This document shows positions 40,641 to 48,995 of a DNA stretch of 64,000 bases, piece after piece (position 1 is the stretch's first letter; each line of letters begins with the position of its first letter). The position numbers and the translations under genes were made by a program. The stretch spans positions 1 to 64,000 of the forward strand of contig JAFSBW010000026.1 of assembly GCA_017437095.1 (NCBI GenBank). The letters run 5' to 3'. The stretch comes from Oscillospiraceae bacterium. Its GTDB lineage: Bacteria > Bacillota > Clostridia > Oscillospirales > Oscillospiraceae. The notes under the pieces are model-generated. The model saw only the letters and a program-made list of their open reading frames with translations, searched no databases and was not told the DNA's origin.

Positions 40641-40667
40641 ACGCCCCCAACCTGAGCGGTTGGGGGC
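40641..40667 (+). terminator. First of two tandem terminators
   Basis: Stem ACGCCCCCAACC/GGTTGGGGGCGT with a TGAGC-type loop. Only a short T tail follows. Confidence 0.75.
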
Positions 40668-40686
40668 GTTTCAGAGTGTTGATAAA

Positions 40687-40715
40687 GCCCCAAGCCTGAT
40701 GGTTTGGGGCGTTTT
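40687..40715 (+). terminator. Second of two tandem terminators
   Basis: Stem GCCCCAAGCC/GGTTTGGGGC followed by GTTTT. Tandem arrangement insulates the corrinoid activator gene. Confidence 0.75.
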
Positions 40716-40758
40716 GCGGCTTTCGGGGCAAAAATCTCTACTTTTTCCCCGGCATGCC

Positions 40759-40787
40759 TTGTAAGCAAGGGGCAAAATATGTATAAT
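40759..40787 (+). promoter_or_regulatory. Promoter of the corrinoid activator gene
   Basis: TTGTAA (40759-40764), 17 bases, TATAAT (40782-40787), then a leader of about 70 bases with a small GAGGGCG/TGCCCT hairpin. Confidence 0.75.
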
Positions 40788-40863
40788 AGGGGTATCGCAG
40801 AGGGCGTTTTGCCCTGGGCGAGAATGTGAAAATGCTGAATCTTTATTTTAAAGGTGTACCGTT

Positions 40864-42780
40864 ATGAAAGTAACCTTCCAAATCCAAGGCGGCGAAGCTG
40901 TTTGCATCGAATGCAGCGCCGGAGAGAATCTGCTGGAGCTGGCCCGCCGGGCCAATGTGGCCATGGATGCCCCCTGCTCCGGCAACGGCTCCTGCGGCAA
41001 ATGCCGGGTGCAGCTGCTCAGCGGCGAGGTGGAGAGCGCTCCCAGCCGCCATATTACCGCGGAAGAATACCAAGCCGGCTGGCGGCTGAGCTGCTGCACC
41101 AAAGTGGTAAGCGATTGCGCCGTGCTGGTGCCGGATATTGCCGGGGCGTACCGCAGCCGCATAAAAACCGCAGATCTGAACTCCCCCCGGGAGATCGCCG
41201 CTTTTAACCAGATCATGGATGCTCTTCGGGGCGCGGGTATTGCCTTTACCCATGGGTATAAGGCTGTTTCCCTGGCGCTTAGCGCGCCTACTCTGGACGA
41301 TACCATGCCGGACAATGAGCGCGTTACCCGGGCCATTATCCAGGCAACCGGCTGCGCCCGGGTGGTGATCCCTTACGGCGCTATGGCCCGCCTGGCCCGG
41401 GCGCTTCGGGAAAACGGCTGGAAGGTTTGCGCCAAGGGCTTGCTGCAAGGCGAAATATTTACCCTTATGGATATTGCTCCGTATGAGAACACTTTGCTCT
41501 GCGCCGCCGCCATCGACATTGGCACTACTACCGTTACCGCCGCCCTTTTAGACCTGGATACCGGCCTTCTTTTGGCCAAGGGCTCCTGCGGCAATGCCCA
41601 GATCCGCTACGGCGCGGATGTGATCAACCGCATTATCCAGTCCGGCAGGCCCGGCGGGCAAAAGCGGCTGCAAGAGGCCATCGTAGAAGAAACCCTGAAT
41701 CCGCTGCTTTCCCGGCTTTGCGCCGGCGCGGGGCTGGATACCAACGCCATCGTGCGCCTTTGCATCGGCGCCAACACCACTATGAACCATCTGCTTTTGG
41801 GTGTGGATGCCCAGAGCGTGCGTATGGAGCCTTATATTCCCAGCTTCTTTGCCTGGGAAGACCTGAAGGCCGGGGATATCGGCCTGGCAGCCAATGCCGC
41901 CGCCCCGGTGGTGCTTGCCCCCAATATCGGCAGCTATGTAGGCGGCGATATCACCGCCGGCACTCTTGCCGCCGGGCTGTGGAACAGCGAGGAAATGTGC
42001 CTTTTTATCGACCTGGGCACCAACGGCGAGATCGTTTTTGGCAACCGGGAGTTTATGATGAGCTGCGCCTGCTCCGCAGGGCCTGCCTTTGAAGGCGGCG
42101 ATATTTCCTGCGGTATGCGCTCCACCGACGGCGCCATCGAGGCCTGCACCATAAACGGCGAAACCATGGAGCCAACGCTTTCTGTCATCGGCCCGGAGGG
42201 GCAGAAATGTGTGGGCATTTGCGGCAGCGGCATCATCGATGTGATCGCCCAGCTTTACCGCCACGGCATTATCAACGCCAAGGGGCTTTTTGTCCGGGAG
42301 GGCAAGCGGATCAAGCGGGACCGGCACGGCATGGGCCGCTATATTCTGGCCTTCCCCCAGGAAAGCGAAACCGGCCGGGAGATCAGCCTGAACGAGGTGG
42401 ATATTGACAATTTTATCCGGGCCAAGGGCGCGATCTATTCTGCGATCCATACCATGCTGGCGGCGGTGGATATGCCGGTGGAGTGTATTGACCGGGTGTA
42501 TGTAGCCGGCGGCATCGGCAGCGGCATCAATATGGATAACGCGGTAAGCATCGGCATGCTGCCGGATGTTCCCCGGGAAAAATTCCGCTATATCGGCAAC
42601 GCCAGCCTGATGGGCTCCTGCGCTATGGCCTGCGGTGTGCAGGCCCAGGAAAAATGCGGGGAGATCGCCGCCAATATGACTTATCTGGAGCTGTCTACCT
42701 ACCCGGGATATATGGATAATTTTGTGGCTGCCTGCTTCATTCCCCATACCAACGCAGCCCTGTTCCCCAGCGCCCTGTAA
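40864..42780 (+). CDS. acsV: Reductive activator of corrinoid proteins (RACo/AcsV-like, DUF4445)
   Basis: 638 aa. The N-terminal 2Fe-2S ferredoxin domain has C38, C44, C47 and a fourth Cys at 77/78; a linker domain follows (about 100-205), then an ASKHA ATPase core with DIGTTTVTAALLDLDTG, GANTTMNHLLLG, DLGTNGEIVFGN and the VAGGIGSGINMDNA end. Family members use ATP to re-reduce Co(II) to Co(I) in corrinoid proteins. With acsD, acsC-acsE and acsB 8-14 kb upstream, the likely client is the CoFeSP. An alternative client is a methyltransferase corrinoid protein elsewhere. Confidence 0.9.
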   Translation: MKVTFQIQGGEAVCIECSAGENLLELARRANVAMDAPCSGNGSCGKCRVQLLSGEVESAPSRHITAEEYQAGWRLSCCTKVVSDCAVLVPDIAGAYRSRIKTADLNSPREIAAFNQIMDALRGAGIAFTHGYKAVSLALSAPTLDDTMPDNERVTRAIIQATGCARVVIPYGAMARLARALRENGWKVCAKGLLQGEIFTLMDIAPYENTLLCAAAIDIGTTTVTAALLDLDTGLLLAKGSCGNAQIRYGADVINRIIQSGRPGGQKRLQEAIVEETLNPLLSRLCAGAGLDTNAIVRLCIGANTTMNHLLLGVDAQSVRMEPYIPSFFAWEDLKAGDIGLAANAAAPVVLAPNIGSYVGGDITAGTLAAGLWNSEEMCLFIDLGTNGEIVFGNREFMMSCACSAGPAFEGGDISCGMRSTDGAIEACTINGETMEPTLSVIGPEGQKCVGICGSGIIDVIAQLYRHGIINAKGLFVREGKRIKRDRHGMGRYILAFPQESETGREISLNEVDIDNFIRAKGAIYSAIHTMLAAVDMPVECIDRVYVAGGIGSGINMDNAVSIGMLPDVPREKFRYIGNASLMGSCAMACGVQAQEKCGEIAANMTYLELSTYPGYMDNFVAACFIPHTNAALFPSAL

Positions 42781-42787
42781 TAGTACC

Positions 42788-42811
42788 GCAGGGCGGGGGC
42801 TTGCCCCCGCC
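42788..42811 (+). repeat. Diverged GTAG-type palindrome (GCAG variant)
   Basis: GCAG, then GGCGGGGGC, TT loop, GCCCCCGCC, seven bases after the activator stop. The tetranucleotide differs by one base from the others. Confidence 0.6.
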
Positions 42812-42839
42812 GCTTGCAACCACTTTAGGAGATTCCAAT

Positions 42840-43433
42840 ATGCAAGTAGAAAACCGCAAGGATGAAGTTCCCTTTGCTTACTATCAGGAAAAATTTGCCG
42901 CCCTTGACCCTGCCGAAGCGGTAAGCCGGGTAGGGGAGTGCTACAAAGACGGAAAATTCTCTCTGGCGCTTTTGGGCAGCAGCTATACCGTTACCCACCC
43001 CCAGGCCGTGATCACCCCGGCAGCGGCGCTGCCGGTGCAGACCTTTTTGCTGCGCTGGCTGCTGGAGGGGGACAGCCAAAGGGATGACGGCAACTATTAT
43101 ACCTTCCGGGAGCTGCCCTGGGGGGAGGTATACATTCAGGCCTATACCGGCCGGGTGCTGAAGCGCTCTGCCTTTACCTTTGGCACAAGGCTTCTATCCT
43201 TTGCCGCGGCCTGCGAAAAGATGGGGGCGGAAAAGCTGCAGGCAGGGGATTGCGGCTACCGGTTCTCCTTTTTGCCGGGGCTGAAAATGCAGCTGATCCT
43301 CTGGGAGGGGGATGAGGAGTTCCCGCCCAGCGCACAGATCCTGTATTCCGGCGGCTTTGCAGCTCTTACCGCGGAAGACAGAGTGATCGCCGCGGAGATC
43401 CTGATCTCTACCGTAAAAGCCAATATGCAATAA
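42840..43433 (+). CDS. DUF3786 domain protein
   Basis: 197 aa from the ATG at 42840 (AGGAG upstream); an upstream reading from 42801 runs through a palindrome. Soluble, with the family end FLPGLKMQLILWEGDEEFPPSAQILYSG (shortened) and an N-terminal VPFAYYQEKFAALDPAEAV. DUF3786 genes commonly sit beside corrinoid activators or corrinoid methyltransferases, so a role in corrinoid or metal handling is inferred. Biochemical function unknown. Confidence 0.8.
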   Translation: MQVENRKDEVPFAYYQEKFAALDPAEAVSRVGECYKDGKFSLALLGSSYTVTHPQAVITPAAALPVQTFLLRWLLEGDSQRDDGNYYTFRELPWGEVYIQAYTGRVLKRSAFTFGTRLLSFAAACEKMGAEKLQAGDCGYRFSFLPGLKMQLILWEGDEEFPPSAQILYSGGFAALTAEDRVIAAEILISTVKANMQ

Positions 43434-43473
43434 AAAGCGCTGTAAGATAGCATGTTCCAAATTGAAAAGTTAT

Positions 43474-43541
43474 GGCGGGAGCAAGCCTCCCGCCCTACGG
43501 TGTCTTTCCGGACGTGGTGTAGGGCGCTGGCTGCTCCCGCC
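43474..43541. repeat. Inverted pair of GTAG palindromes (BIME-like)
   Basis: A minus-oriented unit at 43474-43498 (GGCGGGAGC/GCCTCCCGCC then CTAC) faces a plus-oriented unit at 43519-43541 (GTAGGGCGC ... GCTCCCGCC), spacer about 20 bases. A short open frame across this pair is an artefact. Confidence 0.7.
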
Positions 43542-43599
43542 GTTTCTGTTGGCTATGTATTACGGCTTTTTTGGCGCGGTATTTTTGGGCGGAAAGCCC

Positions 43600-43628
43600 T
43601 TGCAATTTGCCCCCGTTGGGGTTATAAT
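43600..43628 (+). promoter_or_regulatory. Promoter of the peptidase/exopolysaccharide region
   Basis: TTGCAA (43600-43605), 17 bases, TATAAT (43623-43628), 71 bases before the next start. Confidence 0.75.
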
Positions 43629-43699
43629 AAGATGATAAAATAGGAAAATGGTGAGCTATTGCCATTTTAAGCCCATTTTCAGGCAGGGGGGTGGCGGCT

Positions 43700-44149
43700 A
43701 TGGAGCAGCAAAAGAGGATCCTTTCCCAGCAGGCCCTTGCCCAGGCGGTGGCCGCGGGGATTGCCGATGGAGGCAGCTTTATTCTGCAGGTTACCGGCGG
43801 CTCTATGGTGCCGGCGCTGCTGCATGAAAGATCCCAGGTAGAGCTGGTGCAGCCGGGGGAAAACCGCCCGGGGGAGATCGTGCTGGTGCGCCGCGGCAAC
43901 GGCAGCCTGGTGCTGCACCGCATCATCCGCCGAACAGAAAACGCTATTACCATCAACGGCGATGCCCAGAGCTGGACGGAGGAGGTTGCCCCCTCCCAGA
44001 TCTTGGCCAGGGTAAGCCGCATTTGCCGCAAGGGCCGCTGGTACGAAGCCGGCTCCGTGGCAGACAAGATGTACTACAAGCTTTGGGGCGTTACCAGGCC
44101 TTTGCGCCCGGCGATGCTGAAAGCTTACAGCAAGGTAAAGAGGAAGTAA
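43700..44149 (+). CDS. S24/S26-family peptidase-like protein (SipW-type Ser-His)
   Basis: 149 aa from the ATG at 43700; a GTG at 43691 is possible. The catalytic Ser lies in GGSMVPAL and a His in VLHRII, the Ser-His arrangement of SipW/ER-type signal peptidases, where LepB would have Lys. No N-terminal membrane anchor is visible; the C-terminal end is basic and may touch the membrane. It starts two bases before an ABC exporter gene. In Clostridia such pairs accompany exported peptides, but no precursor gene was found here. Confidence 0.8.
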   Translation: MEQQKRILSQQALAQAVAAGIADGGSFILQVTGGSMVPALLHERSQVELVQPGENRPGEIVLVRRGNGSLVLHRIIRRTENAITINGDAQSWTEEVAPSQILARVSRICRKGRWYEAGSVADKMYYKLWGVTRPLRPAMLKAYSKVKRK

Positions 44150-44150
44150 C

Positions 44151-45881
44151 ATGAGCTTTTTCCGAAAGATCCGACAGAAAATTAAAGACGGTTCTGCCCG
44201 GGAGCTGATTTCGGAGCTGCGCTGGATCGCGAACTATTCCATGCGCTATAAGGCGGCCATGGTTTGGTATGTGCTGCTGGGCGTGTTTGGCGTGGCCATG
44301 AGCCTGTATGCCGGCGTGGTGAGTAAGCGCATTATCGATGCCGTTACCGGCTACCGCTATACCGGCCTGCGGGAGGCGGCCTTTGCCTATATTACCATGC
44401 AGCTTTTGCGGGTGGTATCCGGCAGCGTTTCCTCCCGGATCAATGCGGGCATTCGGGTAAAGGTAGAGCACCGCATCCGCGCCGATGTGTACAGCAGCAT
44501 CATGGATACCGACTGGGAAAGCCTGACGGCTTACCACTCCGGCGATGTTCTCAGCCGGGTGGAGGGGGATGTAAACACCGTTACCTCCGGCGTTCTCAGC
44601 TGGGTGCCGGATCTGTTTACCAGGCTGCTGCAGTTTGGCGCCATTTTTGCTCTGATCCTTTATTATGACCCAACTTTGGCGGCGCTGGCTTTGCTCAGTG
44701 CGCCGGTTACGGTGATCATGTCCGCTTTCCTGATGAAGCGGCTGCGCAGCCATGCCAAAAAGATGCGCACCGTCAGCGCCCAGGTTACCGCCTTTAACGA
44801 AGAATCCTTCCAGAATATTCAGGCCATCAAGTCCTTCGGCCTGACAGATCTGTATAACCGCCGCCTGCAGCAGGTGCAGGGCCAGTACCGGGATGCCCGG
44901 CTGAGCTACAACCGCTTCCATGTGAACACCTCCGCCGTGCTGAGCCTTACGGGCATTTTGGTTACCATTGCCTGCTTCGGCTGGAGCGTGCTGCGGCTTT
45001 GGAAGGGGCATATCAGCTACGGCACCATGACTCTGTTTTTGCAGCTGGCCTCCTCCCTGAGCGCCACCTTTACGGCGCTGGTAAAAATGGTGCCGGATAT
45101 GATCGGCGGCGCTACGGCGGCCGGCCGCATCATGGACCTGACGGAGCTGCCCAAGGAAGACCGCTCTATGGATGCCCAGGCGGAAGCCTTCCGGCAAAAG
45201 CATCCCGGCGGCGGTGTCAGCGTGGTGGCCCAGGACCTTACCTATGGCTATTCTACCGGAGAGACTGTGCTGCGCAATGTGGCTTTCCGGGCAGATCCCG
45301 GCGAGATGGTTGCCATCGTTGGCGCTTCCGGCGAGGGCAAGACCACTCTGCTGCGGCTGCTGCTGGGCGTGGTTCGCCCCCAGGCGGGGAAGCTCTGCGT
45401 GGCAGACGGGGAGCAGGAGCTGCCCGTTTCTCCCTCTACCAGGCGGCTTTTTGCCTATGTTCCCCAAAATTGCACCCTGTTTTCCGGCACTGTAGCGGAC
45501 AATCTGCGGCTTATGAACCAAAACGCCACCGATGCCCAGCTTTGGGAAGCGCTGCGCCTGGCCTGCGCCGATGATTTTATCCGGGCGCTGCCCAAGGGGC
45601 TCAATAGCCCGGTGGCAGAGCAGGGCGGCGGCTTCTCCCACGGCCAGCTGCAGCGGCTGATGCTGGCCAGAGCCTTTTTGGCGGAGGTTTCCGTGCTGCT
45701 GCTGGACGAAGCTACCTCCGCGCTGGATCCGCAGACCGAAGCCCGGGTGCTGCAAAACTTTACCGATAGCTGCAAAGGCCGCACCTGCATCGTTACTACC
45801 CACCGCCAGGGCGTGCTGCAGGTTTGCGACCGTATCTACCGCATCAGCGACGGCGCTATGAACGAGCTGGCCAAAGCCTAA
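44151..45881 (+). CDS. ABC exporter (fused membrane and ATPase domains) with altered signature motif
   Basis: 576 aa. Six-helix exporter domain (about 1-320), then an ATPase with Walker A GASGEGKTTL, Q loop YVPQN, Walker B VLLLDEATSALD with the Glu, and switch His in TTHRQG. The signature reads FSHGQ instead of LSGGQ. No N-terminal C39 peptidase domain. Directly downstream of the S26-like peptidase (one-base gap), suggesting that the two handle one exported substrate. Homodimer expected. Next comes the exopolysaccharide regulator set, with a 31-base gap. Confidence 0.88.
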   Translation: MSFFRKIRQKIKDGSARELISELRWIANYSMRYKAAMVWYVLLGVFGVAMSLYAGVVSKRIIDAVTGYRYTGLREAAFAYITMQLLRVVSGSVSSRINAGIRVKVEHRIRADVYSSIMDTDWESLTAYHSGDVLSRVEGDVNTVTSGVLSWVPDLFTRLLQFGAIFALILYYDPTLAALALLSAPVTVIMSAFLMKRLRSHAKKMRTVSAQVTAFNEESFQNIQAIKSFGLTDLYNRRLQQVQGQYRDARLSYNRFHVNTSAVLSLTGILVTIACFGWSVLRLWKGHISYGTMTLFLQLASSLSATFTALVKMVPDMIGGATAAGRIMDLTELPKEDRSMDAQAEAFRQKHPGGGVSVVAQDLTYGYSTGETVLRNVAFRADPGEMVAIVGASGEGKTTLLRLLLGVVRPQAGKLCVADGEQELPVSPSTRRLFAYVPQNCTLFSGTVADNLRLMNQNATDAQLWEALRLACADDFIRALPKGLNSPVAEQGGGFSHGQLQRLMLARAFLAEVSVLLLDEATSALDPQTEARVLQNFTDSCKGRTCIVTTHRQGVLQVCDRIYRISDGAMNELAKA

Positions 45882-45912
45882 ACCCTACTTACCCTCAAAA
45901 GGAGGATATCCA

Positions 45913-47391
45913 ATGGCAGAAGAAAAGAATACCGCCCCGGTAGAAGAGGAGGCAAGCAACGGCCTGGATCTGGGCGTGCTGATGCACGATATGATCCGTG
46001 GCTTCCTGAAATACTGGTATATCGTGCTGGCGCTGGTGCTGGTGCTGGGCCTGAAGGGCATGTATGACAGCGTGTCCGGCTATACGCCTATGTACCGCTG
46101 CCAAACCAGCTTTACCGTGTCTGCCCCGGAGTCCGGCGGCGATGAATACAACCCCAGCCCCTATTATGACCGCTCCGCCGTGTCCCAGATGGTGGCTACC
46201 TTCCCCCATCTGCTGAATACCGACCTTTTGCGTGAGCGCATCCGGGAAGATCTGGGCCGCAACTATTATGCTTCCGTTTGGCCCTCCTCTTTGGCAGAGT
46301 CCAACCTGTTTACCCTTACCTGCACCAGCACGGATCCCAAGGAAGCCTACGAGGTGCTGGTGGCGGTGGTGGATAACTACCCGGAAGTATCCGCCATGGT
46401 CATGGGCGAGGTGCAGCTGAACATGATCGACCCGCCCCGCCTGCCCCAGGAGCCTTACAATAAAATGAGCTGGGTAGGCGCTACCTTTAAAAAGGCTTTT
46501 ATGGGTCTGCTTTTGGGCATTGCCCTGCTGGCGGTTTATGCCCTTACCCGCAATACCGCCCGCCAGGATAAAGACATTGAAGAAAAGCTCAACCAGCAGT
46601 GCCTGGCCATTATTCCCCAAGTGCAGTTTAAAAAGCGCTCCGGCAAGGTGGATACCACCATCTCTATTTTTAACGAAAAAACCGGCGTTGCTTTCCAGGA
46701 GAGCTTCCGTGGCCTTTCTTTGCGGCTGGTTACCACTATGCAGGAAAATGAGCATAAGGTGCTGGGCGTTACCGGCACGGCCCAGGGCGAGGGCGCTACT
46801 GTGATCGCCCGCAACATTGCCATGGCCCTGGCGGAAAGCCGCAAGAAGGTGCTGCTCATCGATGCTTCTTTCCAGGCTGTGCGGGATAAGAACGACCGCC
46901 CGGGTCTGGACAGCTTCCTGGAAGGCACCAGCGAGCTTTCCGACATTTTGGTGCGGGACCATAAGGCCCATATTTATACCATTACCTGCCGCCGCAGGAT
47001 GACCCCTGCGGAGCTGGCCAAATATACGCAGCAGCTGCAGAGCCTGATCCTGGGCGCCCGCAGCGTTATGGACTATGTGATCGTAGACATTCCCCCCTGC
47101 GAAAACCTAGGCGATGCCGCCATCGGCGTAGAGCTTTGCGAGGGCCTTTTGTATGTGATCCGCCAGGATACCGTAAAAATGGGCCGGATCATGGATGCCA
47201 TTGAAGATCTGAGCCGTTACGAAGCCAATATCTACGGCTGCATCCTCAACGGCGCCCAAAGCGGCCTGGCAGGCTATGGCTACGGCTATGGCTACAACTA
47301 TTCCCGCTACAGCTACTCCCGCTACAGCCGCTACGGCTACGGCCGCTACGGTTACGGCTATGGCTACGGCGAAAAGAAGAAGAAAACCTGA
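45913..47391 (+). CDS. Wzz/BY-kinase-like protein with Tyr-rich tail and degenerate Walker A
   Basis: 492 aa. Residues 25-210 form a Wzz/CapA-like chain-length module with two membrane helices (about 33-52 and 195-215). Residues 255-440 are a BY-kinase fold: VTGTAQGEGATVIARN, Walker A' VLLIDASF, Walker B YVIVDIPP. The Walker A Lys is Ala295, so ATP hydrolysis and kinase activity are probably lost. The tail (about 455-487) has 14 Tyr among Gly, Ser and Arg (pattern GYGYG, SRYS), the usual autophosphorylation cluster. The partner at 48996 has the intact site but no Tyr tail. AAGGAGG precedes the ATG. Confidence 0.88.
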   Translation: MAEEKNTAPVEEEASNGLDLGVLMHDMIRGFLKYWYIVLALVLVLGLKGMYDSVSGYTPMYRCQTSFTVSAPESGGDEYNPSPYYDRSAVSQMVATFPHLLNTDLLRERIREDLGRNYYASVWPSSLAESNLFTLTCTSTDPKEAYEVLVAVVDNYPEVSAMVMGEVQLNMIDPPRLPQEPYNKMSWVGATFKKAFMGLLLGIALLAVYALTRNTARQDKDIEEKLNQQCLAIIPQVQFKKRSGKVDTTISIFNEKTGVAFQESFRGLSLRLVTTMQENEHKVLGVTGTAQGEGATVIARNIAMALAESRKKVLLIDASFQAVRDKNDRPGLDSFLEGTSELSDILVRDHKAHIYTITCRRRMTPAELAKYTQQLQSLILGARSVMDYVIVDIPPCENLGDAAIGVELCEGLLYVIRQDTVKMGRIMDAIEDLSRYEANIYGCILNGAQSGLAGYGYGYGYNYSRYSYSRYSRYGYGRYGYGYGYGEKKKKT

Positions 47392-47417
47392 TTAAAACCG
47401 CGAAAGGAGAGGACATT

Positions 47418-48149
47418 TTGAAGATCATCGATTTGCATACCCATGTCCTCCCCGGCGTGGATGACGGAGCGGACTGCCTGCAGACGGCTCTGGAAATGCT
47501 AAAAAACGCGGATGCGTCCCATGTGATCGCCCTGGCGGCTACGCCCCATTGCAATTGCCCCAATATGCCCCGGTCCAATTTTTACGGCGAAGAGTATATG
47601 AAGCGGCTGGGCCTGCTGCGCCGGGAAGCTGCCGCTGCCGGCATCGAAGCCAAGATCCTTACCGGCATGGAGCTGCGGGCAGGGGACAACCTGAAGCTGA
47701 TATTGGAGCAGGGCTGGGCCCTGGGGCTCAACGGCACCCGGTATTTGCTTACAGAGTTTCGCCCGGATGTGAGCCTGGCAGCCTGCCGGGAAAGCCTGCA
47801 GCTGATATTGGAGCATAATTACATTCCCCTGGTTGCCCACCCGGAGCGCTACGGCGCTATCTGGCAGAATCCGGCGGCTGTGAATGAATGGCTGGATATG
47901 GGCTGCCATGTGCAGATCACCGGCGGCAGCATCCTGGGCAAATTCGGCCGGGATTCCTGGGTAGCCGCGGATTATTTGATCAAAAACGATCTGGTGGCCA
48001 TTGCCGCCAGCGATGCCCACGGCCTGCGGTATCGCACCAATAACCTAATTAGCGTATACGACCATTTATCCATCCATTACAGCCCCCGTTATGCCAAGAT
48101 GCTGCTGCTGCAAAACCCCTATGCCATCTGCCAAAACGAAACGCTGTAG
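47418..48149 (+). CDS. CpsB/YwqE-type PHP protein-tyrosine phosphatase
   Basis: 243 aa from a TTG at 47418 after AAAGGAGAGG. PHP-fold metal centre: DLHTHVLPGVDDGA at the start, ATPHCN, MELRAG, VAHPERY and SDAHG near the end supply the His/Asp ligands. Such enzymes dephosphorylate Tyr clusters on BY-kinases and so control capsule or exopolysaccharide export. Its place between the two BY-kinase-like genes fits this exactly. Confidence 0.92.
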   Translation: MKIIDLHTHVLPGVDDGADCLQTALEMLKNADASHVIALAATPHCNCPNMPRSNFYGEEYMKRLGLLRREAAAAGIEAKILTGMELRAGDNLKLILEQGWALGLNGTRYLLTEFRPDVSLAACRESLQLILEHNYIPLVAHPERYGAIWQNPAAVNEWLDMGCHVQITGGSILGKFGRDSWVAADYLIKNDLVAIAASDAHGLRYRTNNLISVYDHLSIHYSPRYAKMLLLQNPYAICQNETL

Positions 48150-48167
48150 TCTGGGGAGGAGAAGCTT

Positions 48168-48992
48168 ATGAGATATTTGCGCGTGGGCGCGGTGCTGCTG
48201 TTTATTGTCAGCCTGGCCCTGAATTTAATGGGCAATGCCCGCTATAAAGCCCGGCAGGATACTACCCGGCCGGTGATCGAAAGCAGCATCGACCATCTGC
48301 AGCTTACAGTAGAGGAGGGAACTGCCTCACTGAAGCAGGGCCTTACCGCCCACGATAAAGAGGATGGCGATCTGACGGAAAACATCCTGGTAGCCTCTAC
48401 CAGCTATTTTGTGGAAAAAGGCACGATCAATGCAAACTATGTGGTATTCGACGGCGGCCACAACAGCGCCAGCTATACCCGCAAGGTGACCTTTACCGAC
48501 TATGAAAGCCCCCGGTTTTCCCTGGATCAGCCCCTGATCTTCTACCAGGGCCAGAACATCCGCTATCTTAACTATATCCGGGCTTCCGACTGTTTGGACG
48601 GGGACATTACCGGCCAGATCAAGGTGGTCAAGGCCAATGTCAGCAACTATACCGTGGGCATCTACCCGGTGCTGCTGGAGGTAAGCAACTCCTTTGGCGA
48701 CCGGGCCCAGGTAGAGCTTACCCTGGTGGTCAAGAGTGTTAGTTCCCGGGCGCCGGAGATCTTCCTGAAAAACTATATCGTATACCTGAAGGCCGGCCAG
48801 AGCTTTGACCCCCATTCCCTGGTGCAGTCCGTCCGCGCCTTCGGCACCGGCGAAAGCCTGCCTGTGAGCGAGGTTACGGTTTTGGGCTCGGTGGATACCG
48901 ATACCCCCGGCTGCTACCAGCTGGCCTATTCCTATACCCAGGATGGCCATGAGGGCAGAGCCTACTTGAGCGTTGTTGTAGAGGGGGACTGA
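48168..48992 (+). CDS. Membrane-anchored protein with Ig-like (DUF5011-type) domains
   Basis: 274 aa. An N-terminal signal anchor (about 5-24), then three beta-sandwich repeats of about 80 residues. Each repeat has the pattern of DUF5011/cadherin-like modules: LTAHDKEDGDLTENI, RASDCLDGDITGQI, and a more diverged third. Outside the cell, likely binding sugar or protein. It starts 18 bases after the phosphatase and ends three bases before the second BY-kinase gene, so it is a structural partner of the polysaccharide system. Exact role unknown. Confidence 0.82.
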   Translation: MRYLRVGAVLLFIVSLALNLMGNARYKARQDTTRPVIESSIDHLQLTVEEGTASLKQGLTAHDKEDGDLTENILVASTSYFVEKGTINANYVVFDGGHNSASYTRKVTFTDYESPRFSLDQPLIFYQGQNIRYLNYIRASDCLDGDITGQIKVVKANVSNYTVGIYPVLLEVSNSFGDRAQVELTLVVKSVSSRAPEIFLKNYIVYLKAGQSFDPHSLVQSVRAFGTGESLPVSEVTVLGSVDTDTPGCYQLAYSYTQDGHEGRAYLSVVVEGD

Positions 48993-48995
48993 GCC

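Noticed and set aside
43452..43643. 63-codon frame before the S26 peptidase
   Set aside because: It is made of two GTAG palindromes and promoter sequence and has no conserved features.
47270..47370. Tandem DNA repeats that might be a microsatellite or CRISPR
   Set aside because: They are in frame and encode the Tyr/Gly/Ser-Arg tail of a BY-kinase-like protein.
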